A stretch of 64,000 bases of DNA from Coffea arabica (Eukaryota; Streptophyta; Magnoliopsida; Gentianales; Rubiaceae). The DNA is taken from contig NC_092317.1 in assembly GCF_036785885.1 (NCBI RefSeq), forward strand, positions 1,180,501-1,244,500, in the 5' to 3' direction. The notes beneath the pieces are model-generated. The model was not told the origin of the DNA, made no database searches, and was given only the letters and a program-made list of their open reading frames with translations. Below, in pieces: positions 1 to 11,200 of the stretch; the first letter of the stretch is position 1, and each line of letters opens with the position of its first letter. A program made the position numbers and the translations under genes.

Positions 1-122
1 TATTTAATATGAGGGTATTTTAGGAAAATAGCAATCTAAATTTACTTTTCAAACAAAGTTAACTACATTTTCTTAAACTGTGTGAAAAAAGAAACAGGAC
101 TATCAAAGTGGGACAGAGGGAA
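1..122. mobile_element. Stowaway-like MITE, right end (cut by window edge)
   Basis: The right edge at about 95-122 reads, on the minus strand, as a CTCCCTC/TGTCCCACTTT-type terminus next to a TA dinucleotide. This is the signature of Stowaway (Tc1/mariner) MITEs in plants. The left part lies outside the window, so its length and target duplication cannot be checked. It has no coding potential. Confidence 0.5.
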
Positions 123-1087
123 TATATGCTTTTATATACAAAAAGATTTCAAATGCTTGCAATTCAAGCCGACTCGATTTTTTTAAGTTTTAACTTCGAT
201 TTCAAGTCAATCCTGAAAGATTGAAGGTCTCAAATTCAAATCTTTCATTTCGCTCGCCACTTCTTAAATCCCAACCCTCGTTGTTCTCTACTGCTGGAAA
301 TTTTTATTTTTATTTTTTGAAAAAAAAAAAATTCAATTTCAGGGTGGGTCGGCGGGCGGGCATGCGTAACAGACTCCTTTTGCTCATGCTGTAGCTAGCG
401 CCATGTTGAAGCAAAAGAGAGACCCCACGCAGACAAGGAAAAAGCAAAAGCCCTAAATAAAACTATCTACTTCTACTGTTTGTGCATTATAGGTTAGTAG
501 TATATGTTATGATGGATTGTATCTATCTAATCTAGCCCATGATCCCGCGTGTGAACGCGATCTCAGAATCTGTGATGAGTTTCTACCTATTTCACTTACT
601 TTTACTGTACAACTCGCTTTTTCATTCTCACTAATCACTACTTAATTACTTGTCACTCCCACATGCTCTCATGACTTCACTCATGGGCATTCCAGTGACT
701 TGTATGTAGCAACTCCTTTTGATTTTGCGATTTTTCTGAGATGAATTTGCACTTTGGTTCAATCAATTTACCTTCGGAGCTCATCAAATCTTGTCCCAAA
801 ACCATGAACAACAACTTTTTTTTGATGAATTTGGCAATTAACTCTTATTCAAGGAGAGTACAATTAGGGATTAGTAAAAAAAAAAAAATTTAGGGGAGTA
901 AAGGAGCAAGACAAAGAGCAACTTATATTAGAAAGAGAAATAAATTTCATTTCTCTTTGATGTAAACCCCCAAACCAATAAATAAACATAGTAAGTACTA
1001 CTAGACTCGCTGCTGCTACTACTACTTCTACTACCTTCTCTTTTCTTTTCTTTTCTTTTTTTTTCTCCTTATGAAATTTTTGCTGAT
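123..1087. other. Non-coding DNA downstream of the BIG GRAIN 1-like gene
   Basis: No convincing gene on either strand. The right part probably holds the 3' untranslated region of the minus-strand gene that ends at 1088. A TTTTC-type pyrimidine tract lies at about 1036-1065, and short A and T runs are common. Confidence 0.5.
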
Positions 1088-2464
1088 TTACAAAATCAAG
1101 CCACTGGCAATGGCTCTGTTGGTGCCCAGATTAGTAGTTTCGTAGACAGGCAATTCTTCGCGATACCTCTCCATCCCGATAGCAGAAAGGTTATCAAGCT
1201 CAAAAAGATCAGAACTTGCATAACTTGCAGCATCATCATCAAGATCATCATCTTCTTCTTCGTCTTCATCATCGACGACATGATCATCAAACACTTGGGA
1301 TTCAATCCCTGCATTTCTCCTGTCAAACTGCTCACGCTCGACCTTCTTCTGGAAATTCCTTAATAAATCTCTAGCAGCTTCCTCCACTTTACGATTCTTT
1401 TCCATAACGTGAAACTTCAGCTCCTCTGCTATCGAACTCCTAATACTATTCTTAACTGCGTCCAAATCCATGCTCGGCTTATCGTCGTACAAAGATTTCT
1501 GCCCACATGGTTGACAATCCTCGTCCACGATGACACTAACCGGACAGAACCTGACAGATCTTTTCATACCATTGCTGGATTTTCCTCTACAAGATGGAGT
1601 CTTGCTTAAGCATGACCTTGAAAATGAAGAAGCTGACGAACATGTCGATGCATTGGCAGACTTCACCTTTCTTTCGGAAGTTGCGTCATCATATACTCCA
1701 ATTCCAATATTGTTGGAGGACGAAATCTTGGCTTTCTTAGCATTACCCGCAGTGAATATAGAGTTCAAGAAACTGGCCAGTCGACCACCAGGGGAGATTG
1801 GCTGCTTCACTTTTTTCAAATCACCATAGATCTTTAAAGCCCTGGATTTTGTTTTAACAAAGGCCCCACCTTCTTGCTTAGGTTTGGGCTGGTGATTATG
1901 ACCTCCATCTTCATACATGTTGCAGTTGAAATCTTTGTTACGCTTGTTGAGTTTTTCAGGCTGATGAGCTGAAACGCTTGTCCTTATTGGCTTGGGCTTG
2001 TGCAAGCCATATCCGTAGCAAGATGATGATCTTGCTGAAGCCCCGTAGACAGATTCAGCTTCTGAAGATGAAAAGCCTCCACCAGAACTGGAATCCGAGG
2101 AGCTGGAGCTGGAGTTGAAAAAAGCAGCAGCATCCTCATTTCTCGACTTTCTTTCAAAATCGGCTGCAGATTTCCTTCGCACAACAACCTTTTTCTCCAT
2201 CCACTTCTCAATCAAGCAAGCCCTTTGAAAATTAGCCATGTCTATCTCATCTTTAAAGCCAGCATGATCAGCTCTGAAGTTGCTCAGGTTGCTGCTATGC
2301 TTCTTCCTCATGGTTTCCTTATACAGGACCAACTCGTCTTGCCCTTCCTGAGGGTGCTCAGTTTCGTCAATTGAACGGTAAATTGCGTCAAGAAGGGTGG
2401 AAGAGAATGAAGGGCTGGAGTTTTCTCTCTCTTTTCGATAACAATACTTGTGATGATTATCCAT
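1088..2464 (-). CDS. BIG GRAIN 1-like protein, single exon
   Basis: Predicted protein of 458 residues. I chose the ATG at 2464 because it is the first ATG in the open frame. The frame stays open about 35 codons further upstream but has no ATG there, and the family begins close to this point. Family hallmarks are an N-terminal SFSSTLLDAIYRSIDE block, an SPGGRLASFLNSIF block in the middle, and the C-terminal ELPVYETTNLGTNRAI end followed by the stop. Between them are Ser-rich and basic low-complexity stretches, and an acidic Asp/Glu run lies near the C-terminus. No catalytic or membrane domain is visible. Rice BIG GRAIN 1 is an auxin-induced, plasma-membrane-associated protein that promotes auxin transport and organ size; a similar role here is inferred from family membership. 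Known relatives are usually intronless, as here. Confidence 0.85.
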   Translation of the reverse strand: MDNHHKYCYRKERENSSPSFSSTLLDAIYRSIDETEHPQEGQDELVLYKETMRKKHSSNLSNFRADHAGFKDEIDMANFQRACLIEKWMEKKVVVRRKSAADFERKSRNEDAAAFFNSSSSSSDSSSGGGFSSSEAESVYGASARSSSCYGYGLHKPKPIRTSVSAHQPEKLNKRNKDFNCNMYEDGGHNHQPKPKQEGGAFVKTKSRALKIYGDLKKVKQPISPGGRLASFLNSIFTAGNAKKAKISSSNNIGIGVYDDATSERKVKSANASTCSSASSFSRSCLSKTPSCRGKSSNGMKRSVRFCPVSVIVDEDCQPCGQKSLYDDKPSMDLDAVKNSIRSSIAEELKFHVMEKNRKVEEAARDLLRNFQKKVEREQFDRRNAGIESQVFDDHVVDDEDEEEDDDLDDDAASYASSDLFELDNLSAIGMERYREELPVYETTNLGTNRAIASGLIL

Positions 2465-2950
2465 GGTTCGGCTGGATGACAAATAAATATACCCTGGGGA
2501 AACAGAGAAAGAGACAAGAGGACTGAGGTAGAGTGTAAAAAAAACAGTTCCAAGTATTTTGAGGAACACAAGAAGGGGTTGGGAATGATATTAGAAGGGC
2601 TTTATTGTCTGCTATGTAAGAGTCAAAAGCTGCAAAAAAGGAAGGTTGATGGAGGCAAACAATATCATGTGAAAGCCAACTAACTAGAACAACTAAACAA
2701 GACACAGGTTTCCAGAGAGCAGAGGGAAATTGCAGGTGTGGGATGGCTATGAGTGAATGCAAAATGGGGGCATGGAGACAATGGAGACAAGAGTCATTGA
2801 TGCGCTATGTTTGATGGATTACAGATAGGGAGAGAGAAGAGTAGTAGTACTGGAAGTAATGAAAGCCAGAAGACACGCCTGACTCAAGCGTCCTCCTCTG
2901 AGAAGTGAGAAGGTGGGGAGAGAGAGAGAGAGGCTTTCCTTCTTCTGTTT
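2465..2950 (-). other. Probable 5' leader of the BIG GRAIN 1-like gene
   Basis: This stretch lies between the chosen ATG and a plausible TATA box. A CT-repeat (GA on the plus strand, about 2917-2932) is typical of plant leaders. The transcription start is inferred from the TATA position, not seen directly. Confidence 0.4.
2775..2789 (-). promoter_or_regulatory. Pair of TGTCTC auxin-response elements
   Basis: On the gene strand there are two TGTCTC hexamers as a direct repeat with 9-bp spacing, about 310 bp upstream of the BIG GRAIN 1-like ATG. TGTCTC is the classical ARF-binding auxin response element, and paired elements are more active than single ones. They may lie inside the transcribed leader. 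Confidence 0.45.
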
Positions 2951-2977
2951 CTGTGCAATTTTTCTTTTTGGTTGGTG

Positions 2978-2985
2978 TTTATATA
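2978..2985 (-). promoter_or_regulatory. Candidate TATA box of the BIG GRAIN 1-like gene
   Basis: TATATAAA on the minus strand, about 515 bp upstream of the ATG and just upstream of the CT-rich leader. It implies a leader of roughly 480 nt. Confidence 0.45.
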
Positions 2986-2989
2986 CATA

Positions 2990-5900
2990 GTCCTGGGGTC
3001 ATGGCATGGAATTATTGATGGGCTTGGGCTGGATCAGAGCCCGGCTCTTGATCCAGGGTTTAGGTCCACGCTGGAGGGGTTGCCAGGTTGGCATTGCTGA
3101 TGTGGAGTGCATTCATTAACTATATTTATGATTGCCGTCCACGTGAGATTCTTCGTGCCACTTCTCAGTACACTTTTATATTTATGTCAAATGTGCTTAT
3201 TGTTTAAATCATCATGTGCTGTTTATTTAAATTTTCTTTATCTTTACGTGATAAGTGAGATTGACATTGAATTTGATATTGAATAGTGACACAGAGGATT
3301 CCAACTGTGTACGTACTTGTTTCCACTTTAGAGTTGGTAGGATCAATCCACATTATTATCCACGAATCGGCATCTAATTTGGCTTTGTCATCAGTTCTAA
3401 AATAATAACAATAATAATAATAATAATTTTGAAGTGCATCCATTTTTGTGATGTAGACAATTGTGAGGAACTTGCAGAGAAGAGAATTGCAGAATACCGA
3501 GTATTTATTAGAAGAACTTGCGCATTCAAAATCTGGAGACTGAAATACGTATGACCACTCATTACACTATGATAAAGCAATTTCTTCTCTAATCCAATAT
3601 TAGGTCAATAAGAATGGTTTTTGTCCTTAAAGAAGTAGATTCTACTGAACCCTTTCATTCCCTCTTTTCTGTAAATCCTTTTGCATCACAAGAAGAAACA
3701 AGGAACCCAAAGGAGGAAAAAAAAGGGAGGGGGACAAAACTAGATGGCTTTTCCAGAACAAATGGTATGTTGTTCCATGAGTTATATACTAATAAGCAAG
3801 TACCAAATTTCAGTTAACTATGTTACGGCTTCTTGACACTTGCAGCAGTCTTGCAGCATGGCTTTTGATTGAGTAGCTATATAAATCCTCCCCAGTTTCG
3901 TGGGGGTGTGAACGGCTGTGGTTTTACACATGAACAACAACGCTTCTTCCGGGCAGACATTCTTATGGCAATATTCTCCTTCACTAAAACTATAAAAAAT
4001 ATTGTTCGACATGAGATGGAAGAAATCCCATAGATTCATTTAACATGAGGTGCAAGTCTTCAACACAACTTTTAATAAATCTGATTCTTCTGGTGCCGGT
4101 CAAGTATCAGTTAAGTTAGGAAAGCTATTAATGGTCAGGACATCAATGCTTAGTTTCTCTAACTAAACATAAAGATAATGGTGGCAACTGGCTAGGCATT
4201 GTATAACTTCCTTTTCTCGCCAGTCGCCACCCCTGAAAAGATTACACTATGCAATAAAATGTAATAATATTCATGTTACGCATTCTTTAATTTGTTGACA
4301 CCTATCCTTTATGAATTATTAATATTATAGCCCTAATTAAGTTGAACTCTTACGAAGCATACATATCTTGAGAAAATTGTATATATGCATGTGTCTATGT
4401 CGTCAGATAGAGAGGGGGCGGGGAGGAATATAAGTAATTAAATATATAGAGAGGGAGGAGGTAGCGAGGAAGTTGATCAGATCATATATGGGCAATGATT
4501 GCACTCGTGGCTTCTGAGTTCAATCCACGGACTAAGTGAATAAAACAAAGTAAAGTAGCCGAGATTTTGATAAAGAAAGGATCAACATGAAAGATAAAAG
4601 AAAGGATTACGAGGACAAGTAATCAGAATTATACTAAATAAGGGACTAATCTTGGACATGAGCTAAAGCCTGAATAAAGCAACGCCTCCGCAGCACATAC
4701 GCTTTAGTATTCCTTTCTTAATCACATGCACTTCTTCTTTACCAAAACTCCTCAATTTCCCCAATCCCCACATGCCATTCTTCGCACATTCTTTACAGTA
4801 CGGTACCAAGCAACACTTAGTTTATACGTGCAACCTGGATGCTAGAAAATGGTTTGAGCTGTGTTGAGTCATTACTAATGAGTAGTCCTATAAATTTCAG
4901 GGAGGTTATTTTGAGTTCTTTTTTCTCTATACCGGCTATCATGTCATAGAGTTGAAATCTGTAACGTCTTTATTCTCTCACAATGAATCATACTACTGAT
5001 TTTGATAATCCAAACCCTTAGCCCGAAATTAACATGAGCATCTGAAATTTTGGTAACCAAACTTACTATAACGATTTGGATTTCATATATGTGAGGTAAA
5101 AAGTAATTTAAAATTGGATTCATGAAAAACATAGAAATTTTGTGGGGGAAAAAATGGCAATACAAGAGATAGATTCCATTCAGCTCATGTATAGTGCAAA
5201 ACGGTACGAGAGATTCCATTTGTGATCATGGGATTAACATTGACCTTAGCTAGTTGGCTACCAAATTATGTCAGACTAGATGTTTGCATGACGTGCCATG
5301 ATAACGAAGAAAAAAGCTTCTTTATAAAAAAAATTTCCCCATGCAAATCACCCCACCAAAGAATTGGATGGACTGGAGTCGACTGCTGGCTGTTATTGTC
5401 TCCACCATCCCCATGAGAATTGACGCATCAATATTGCGCAGTGGCATTCTGCTTTCCTTAATGTCTGATCTTTTATGGAATTATCCCCCACTGGCCACTA
5501 CCACCCCTCATCTCCCCAAGCCAAAGAAAAAGAGAGAGAGACGTTTGCTTCAACGTCCAATTACCTTGATCGCCTGCGTCCAAACAAAGCTTTGAATTGA
5601 AAAGACAGCTTTTTATCATTTCGGGACTGTTAGTAGGAAACTAAACTCTGTTTTCTTATCTTAAGTCTTAACTACCACTACCACTCTATGAACTTCTTTT
5701 GAGGGTCTTTTGCAGGTAGATGGAGGATTGAAAAAAAAAACAGAACGAAAATGTCCGCATTAATTCTTGATGATAATTTAGCGTCAGTTCATCTGCGGAG
5801 GGTTCTCCTACTATATATCAAGCAATGTGAGAATTCCAGAATTCCAATTAGTGAGCCGATAAATGTGTGATGTGTCATCCACTCATGTTCGGTGGCAATA

Positions 5901-8264
5901 ACACATCTGCCCCTTCTTTATGCAGCTGTTCATCCCATTATAAATGCTCGGGGCAGCACACTGAATTGGGGTGTTGTCAGTCGTCTTTGAATAATCATTG
6001 ATGAGAAATAATAAGCCAAAAGAAAATTGTGTCAGGTTCAAATTCATAACGCCTTATATTCTTTCTTGAAATATACTCCACTATTACTGGATAAGCACCT
6101 TATATGAATGTTTGTTCCCCACAAAAAAAAAAAAAAGCCTTGTATAGAAATGTGTGGAATGTGACACTAACCAATCAACTGGAGCATGACGCTCACAGTG
6201 TCCCCTCCTACGTTCATGTCTAGTTGAATACTACAATTAAATTCTGTAAATTAATCTGTCAGGGAAACTTTTACGGATATCTTAAATTGCCCATCGTTCC
6301 TGGAGTCGTGGATGAAATATACCATGCGTATGCGAAGCCTGATATCCAAAATTCCCACATGTCCTCACTCCTCAGCACTGGCTCATCTTGCTCCTCACTA
6401 TTTTGTAGTACTGCAAGTTTGTTGCACATTATCACTTTAGAAACCAGTACAAGTATATTTGTAATCTATGGATCTCCCACTGTTCACACTTGTGTCCCAA
6501 ATTATGAGAGACCAGCACAAGTACACTGTCAACTTCAAAAGTAGAACAGGAAGAAGTTAGGTCGGAGTCCACTACACCAGATGTTTGAAGTTTTCTTCTA
6601 AACACAGACCCATAACAGGCCTACAAATGTTAAAATATCTGTTATACGGTTGCAGGAGAAACGGCTGTACGTATGTACCCTGGAGGCCTACTGGGAGAGG
6701 GGTTACCAAATCATAGCAGCAGCAGCAGCAAGAGCTTGATGATTAATTTGGTGGTTGATCTTTATCTGGGGTAATTATTCCTTTGAGAAGACTCGAGTGA
6801 GACTAGTTGCAAAATTTAATTGAAGCCCGGGGGGTGGGGGGGGGAGGGGTGATGATGGTAGTTCAACAATCAATAGCGCTTCAAGCAAAGATTCCTATGA
6901 CATTGATTTCCTCAGCTCACCTTATCCATCCAGGGTCCCTCCTAAGAAAGTATCGATCAGGAAGGTGGTCATCTAAGTACTGTAACCCTATGCTTAGACT
7001 ACTAATGGAGGACGCAAATATTACATTACCAAAAATGAAAAATCAGATCCTCTCCGTTCTTGTGGACCGTTAAAAGCATGCTCTCGACAAATATAGCCGA
7101 GTCTTTATTAAACTAGAAACCGCTTTAGAGCCATTGCCCTCTCTTTTCCATTTCCATCATTTTGTTTTGTTTGTTGTTGCGTTCTGATGTCTTTTCCCCA
7201 GAAGGCAAAGGAATGTGAACAGTTAAATGCCCAGGAGAAAACAATCGTAGAAAGATTCAGCGATCCCGAGGGAGCTAAGACATCCCACAAGACGCAACCT
7301 CAAAAGGTCTTCTTTTGCTTTTCTTCTCTGACAAAAAGAGCAAGACAAGAACAACCTTACATCCAGAGTTGTTCATTCATTGGGTTCACACTGGAACTTT
7401 ATTCGCAGAGTTGTTAAGAAAAGTGATGAACGAGCAACTGAGGCCAAAAATTCACTAGGATCGGAAGGACGTAGAGGCCCAATTTGCACAGGCTTTGTTT
7501 CTTTAGACTGCTTTTCTATCTTCTTTCCTATTTTTCTTTTTCTTTTTTTTTTTTGGGGTAAAAAAATGTTCCCTGGAACCAAAAAAATTGCACAGTTCAG
7601 GATGCACAAAAAACAAAGCCATCCTAAGCATACACTTATCATGCTGCATAAACTTGCACTGCTTAGGAACCTTATGAAGAGTGGCCAAAGTGCAACAAAA
7701 AGTACTTGTACTACGGTTGTACAGTTAGTCGGTCGCGCCGCTTAAAGAAAGCACAAACTTCAACTTCCAGCCACAGGTACCCACTTTTTGGGACAGGGAG
7801 AGCACACTCCTTCCAGAACGAGTCTCCCGACTGGAGGGTTACCGGCTGCACTCGCAATAATCTAAGAAACGCATAATAGGGGCATTCAAAAGGGGCCCCT
7901 GACAGGAGGTCTGCAACAACCGGCTAGAGCAGCACACAAGGACGATTAGCATCATTTTAACAGTTTGAAGGTTCTCTCTAAACCCCAAGTCCATTTCACA
8001 CGTGATGGAAGAAGTGACACGGCACTATCTCCTAAACCTGCCAAGAACTGATTGAGTTTAGCTGCACAGCTCCATCGTGATAGGGTTATTCCATTTTTTA
8101 TTTTTGGTTAAGGTTTGGAAATGCCTCCATGTTATTGGCCCAAGCTAATTTTCAACGTAACTGCATTAATCAGCAAAGATTGTGCCTTTTCATTTCACAA
8201 GAAAACTGAAACCTTCTATGCTAGTGTCACTCCCTTGCATGAAAGGGCTCAATTGACTATATTT
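2990..8264. other. 5.3-kb intergenic region, no gene recognised
   Basis: Open frames here are short, lack family signatures and overlap on both strands. Visible features are an (AAT)n microsatellite at about 3403-3425, a G-rich tract at about 6828-6848, a T-run at about 7540-7555, and general AT-rich sequence. The left end is presumably promoter of the BIG GRAIN 1-like gene; the right end is the 3' flank of the GBF-interacting-protein-like gene. Confidence 0.5.
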
Positions 8265-11200
8265 TCAAAAGTTTCCTGTCCAATTCAGGTGACTCAACTG
8301 AGAATGCTGATAGGCACCGACTTGACCTCCAGGTGCCGCGGCAGCAACCCCAACATTGCCACCCATGGCAGAGCCTAAATGATGGGGATTGGCAATAGCA
8401 GCAGGCTGCGGAGGAGGATGATACAAGCCTGGGAACTGCATATGAGAAGATTGTGCAACCGCAGCAGCCGCATTGTATGAAGCATGACTAGTATGGGATG
8501 GCAAATAAGCAGCAGCATGCGGGGTTTGTCCAGGCATGTTGTAGTATGAAGCTGATTGCAGGTCCCTTGGATTCATCCAAATTTCAGATGTCTCCACCTG
8601 CGATGTAACATGTAAGGAACTAAGTTCAATCTGCACAAGCGCAAGCTCTGGAGTGACAGGAAATCCTTTTTTTTTAAGGACACACCATGCTGGAGAAAAG
8701 ACTCCCAAAAAATAGAAGACAAATGCTATTTAAAAAATGCACTTTGGGCAAGACTCGAGATAATATCTAATCTTTTCCAAAACTAAATTCACTATTCTGC
8801 ACATTTTCCTAATAGTTGAATGACAAAACTTAATGCTTACTGTAGGATTCAAAGAGGAAAAAAGAGTAATGTCCTGAAAAAGAAGTCATTCTCCAGATGA
8901 CTGGATAATCACAATCAGCTCCAGATCAAATTTGAAGAAACTAAAAATAATAGTGTCCCTATCATCACATTAACACAAGACAGCATTTTCTTTCCAGTTG
9001 GCCATTATGCAAATCTGACTTGAGATTAAATGAAAGATGGACAAGACTTAACAGGTTTATCATAGAACCAAAATCACTCTGTTGCATGCAAGCAGATAGT
9101 TTATCAGTCAATCAAACAAATCTGAGATGATATTTGACCCAAAGTTGATTTCGGATGTAAGAGAAAGGCAAACTCACCTGTGGATTAGGAGCATACAAGT
9201 TGCCATCTTTGTATTTGAGCCGAGATGAATCTTCAAGGCCTGTCGCACTTCCAACAACACCAGGAGCATTGACAGCATAACCAGTTGGACTAGTAAAATT
9301 CCCAAACCCTGTAGGACTGCCTGCCGGAACTGGTTTGAATTGTTGGATTCCATACTTAAGCCCATTAGCAGTTAAATGGGAGCTAGTACCAGGCATCAAC
9401 ACGTAACTGCTGCCATTTGAGGGATGAGGATAGGCAGGGTTGCTGGAGTAACCAGGCACAGCCATTGGTGGAACATAGACAGGAGAGAGAAACTGACGAT
9501 AGGGCAAAAGATTAGCAAAATGGGAAACATGAAGTTGGGGATACATCTGAGCCATCGGTTGCTGCTGCTGAACCATACCCATTGATGAAGAAGGGATACT
9601 ATTTGCGGCATGCGAGTTAAGGACCTGGAAAAAATAGACAAAAAGATGGATAAAGTAATAACAGTAGCAAAACTCGAAAGCAGACTGGTGAAACATGTCA
9701 CTAACACATCTGAGTACGAGACTACACAAAAAAAAAAAAACAACAACAACAACAACAACGCTGTTACTACTTCCATCAACATTAGATTGATACTATATTA
9801 TACAAATCAATTGGAACAAAAATGGCGCAATCAAATGAACTCAATCAACATGCAATGAGGTAAATGTTCTCATGCAAATATCTCTATCCACATGGCATGT
9901 TTCTGATTCTTCCCAATTTCATGTATATAGCAGTTAGGATGAGGTAAGAAATTATGCCATTTAATTTTACCTCCTGCGGTGACGGTAACCTGTGTCCCCG
10001 GACATGTTCATCAACTGTTGGTCCAAAGTACGAAATGTCATAACCAGTTTGGGCATCATATGCCTGAGAGAAAAGCACAGAAAGTCAAGGCAAAAGAATT
10101 AACTGAAATTGTAGCGATCCATACTAGACTGTATAAAAAATAAACTCACCGAGAAATTTGGCAATTCAGAAGTATCTTGCTGCTGTTGTGAGTCTGGTGG
10201 AACATAAGATGCACTGCTGTCTTGGACCAATCCAACATCTGGATAATTTTCCAAGTTCTGTGCATTTGAAACCTCTTTCTTATCAAGGAGTTGATGGTCA
10301 GACACTGAAACTGATGCTGGTGAACCAGATCCTGAATTTCGAACATGGTCATCTATCAAATCTTGGGGCCTGCTACTTGCAGAGTCATTGGTCGATGATT
10401 CGGGAGCAGAAGAGGCTGGTAAACTGCCATTGACATAATCAAGTAGATTTAGGCATGAGGAAACTTTTCACAAATCTTTCCATAAAAATAAACAATTATA
10501 CTGAAAATTGTCTTTAAGTGCCATTACTGCTTTCTACCCTGCAGTTAACTTACTTGAAAGTTGATTTTCATAAGCAACTCTAGAGAAGTTTTTCCATAAT
10601 AATGTTTGCTTTTCAGAACTATGAAGACAAAATATATGTATATTAATTTCAACTTGTAAGGCTAAAGCAAATGAGAACATGCCGAAAATATATTTAAGTG
10701 GGTATAGAAACTAACCATCCAGAAGGCTCCATGTTAGTTTCTTCTGCACTTGGAACTGCTTGAAAGCCAGACTTTGTGGTCTCAAAATCAGCCCCCAAGC
10801 TGCCAAAGGTAAGCCGACAGCGGTCAGTCTCAGATACACGAATATGAGCAGCTATGATGACATTCTGGTTGTCAGACATGTTTACATGTGACAGCTTATC
10901 TTCCAACTGAGCTGCTTCACTTCCCACATCTTTGGAGCTGTCAACTGGAGAAGCAGCAGCACTAGTAGGCATTCCAATAATTCCAGGATCATTAACAGTT
11001 GGTTTCCGGCTTGATTTTGGTTTCCACTCCTTATTAGGCTGAGGGGCTACAACAACACAAGATCAAGAAAGTTTAAACATTAGGGCAAGGCACATCCAGT
11101 ACTCAAACAGTAACATGTGACAAACATAAACCAGTGGGAGCTCAAATTACAAGCAACTTGAAACATGGAGGAGAGACAGGGTTCTCAATCTTCTAACAGC

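Noticed and set aside
2465-2569. Upstream in-frame hydrophobic extension of the BIG GRAIN 1-like frame (a possible signal peptide)
   Set aside because: There is no ATG in this stretch (the frame opens at GTG), and the family starts near residue 36 of the extended frame.
6807-7073. 88-codon frame next to a G-rich tract
   Set aside because: No family signature, and codon use is like the intergenic background.
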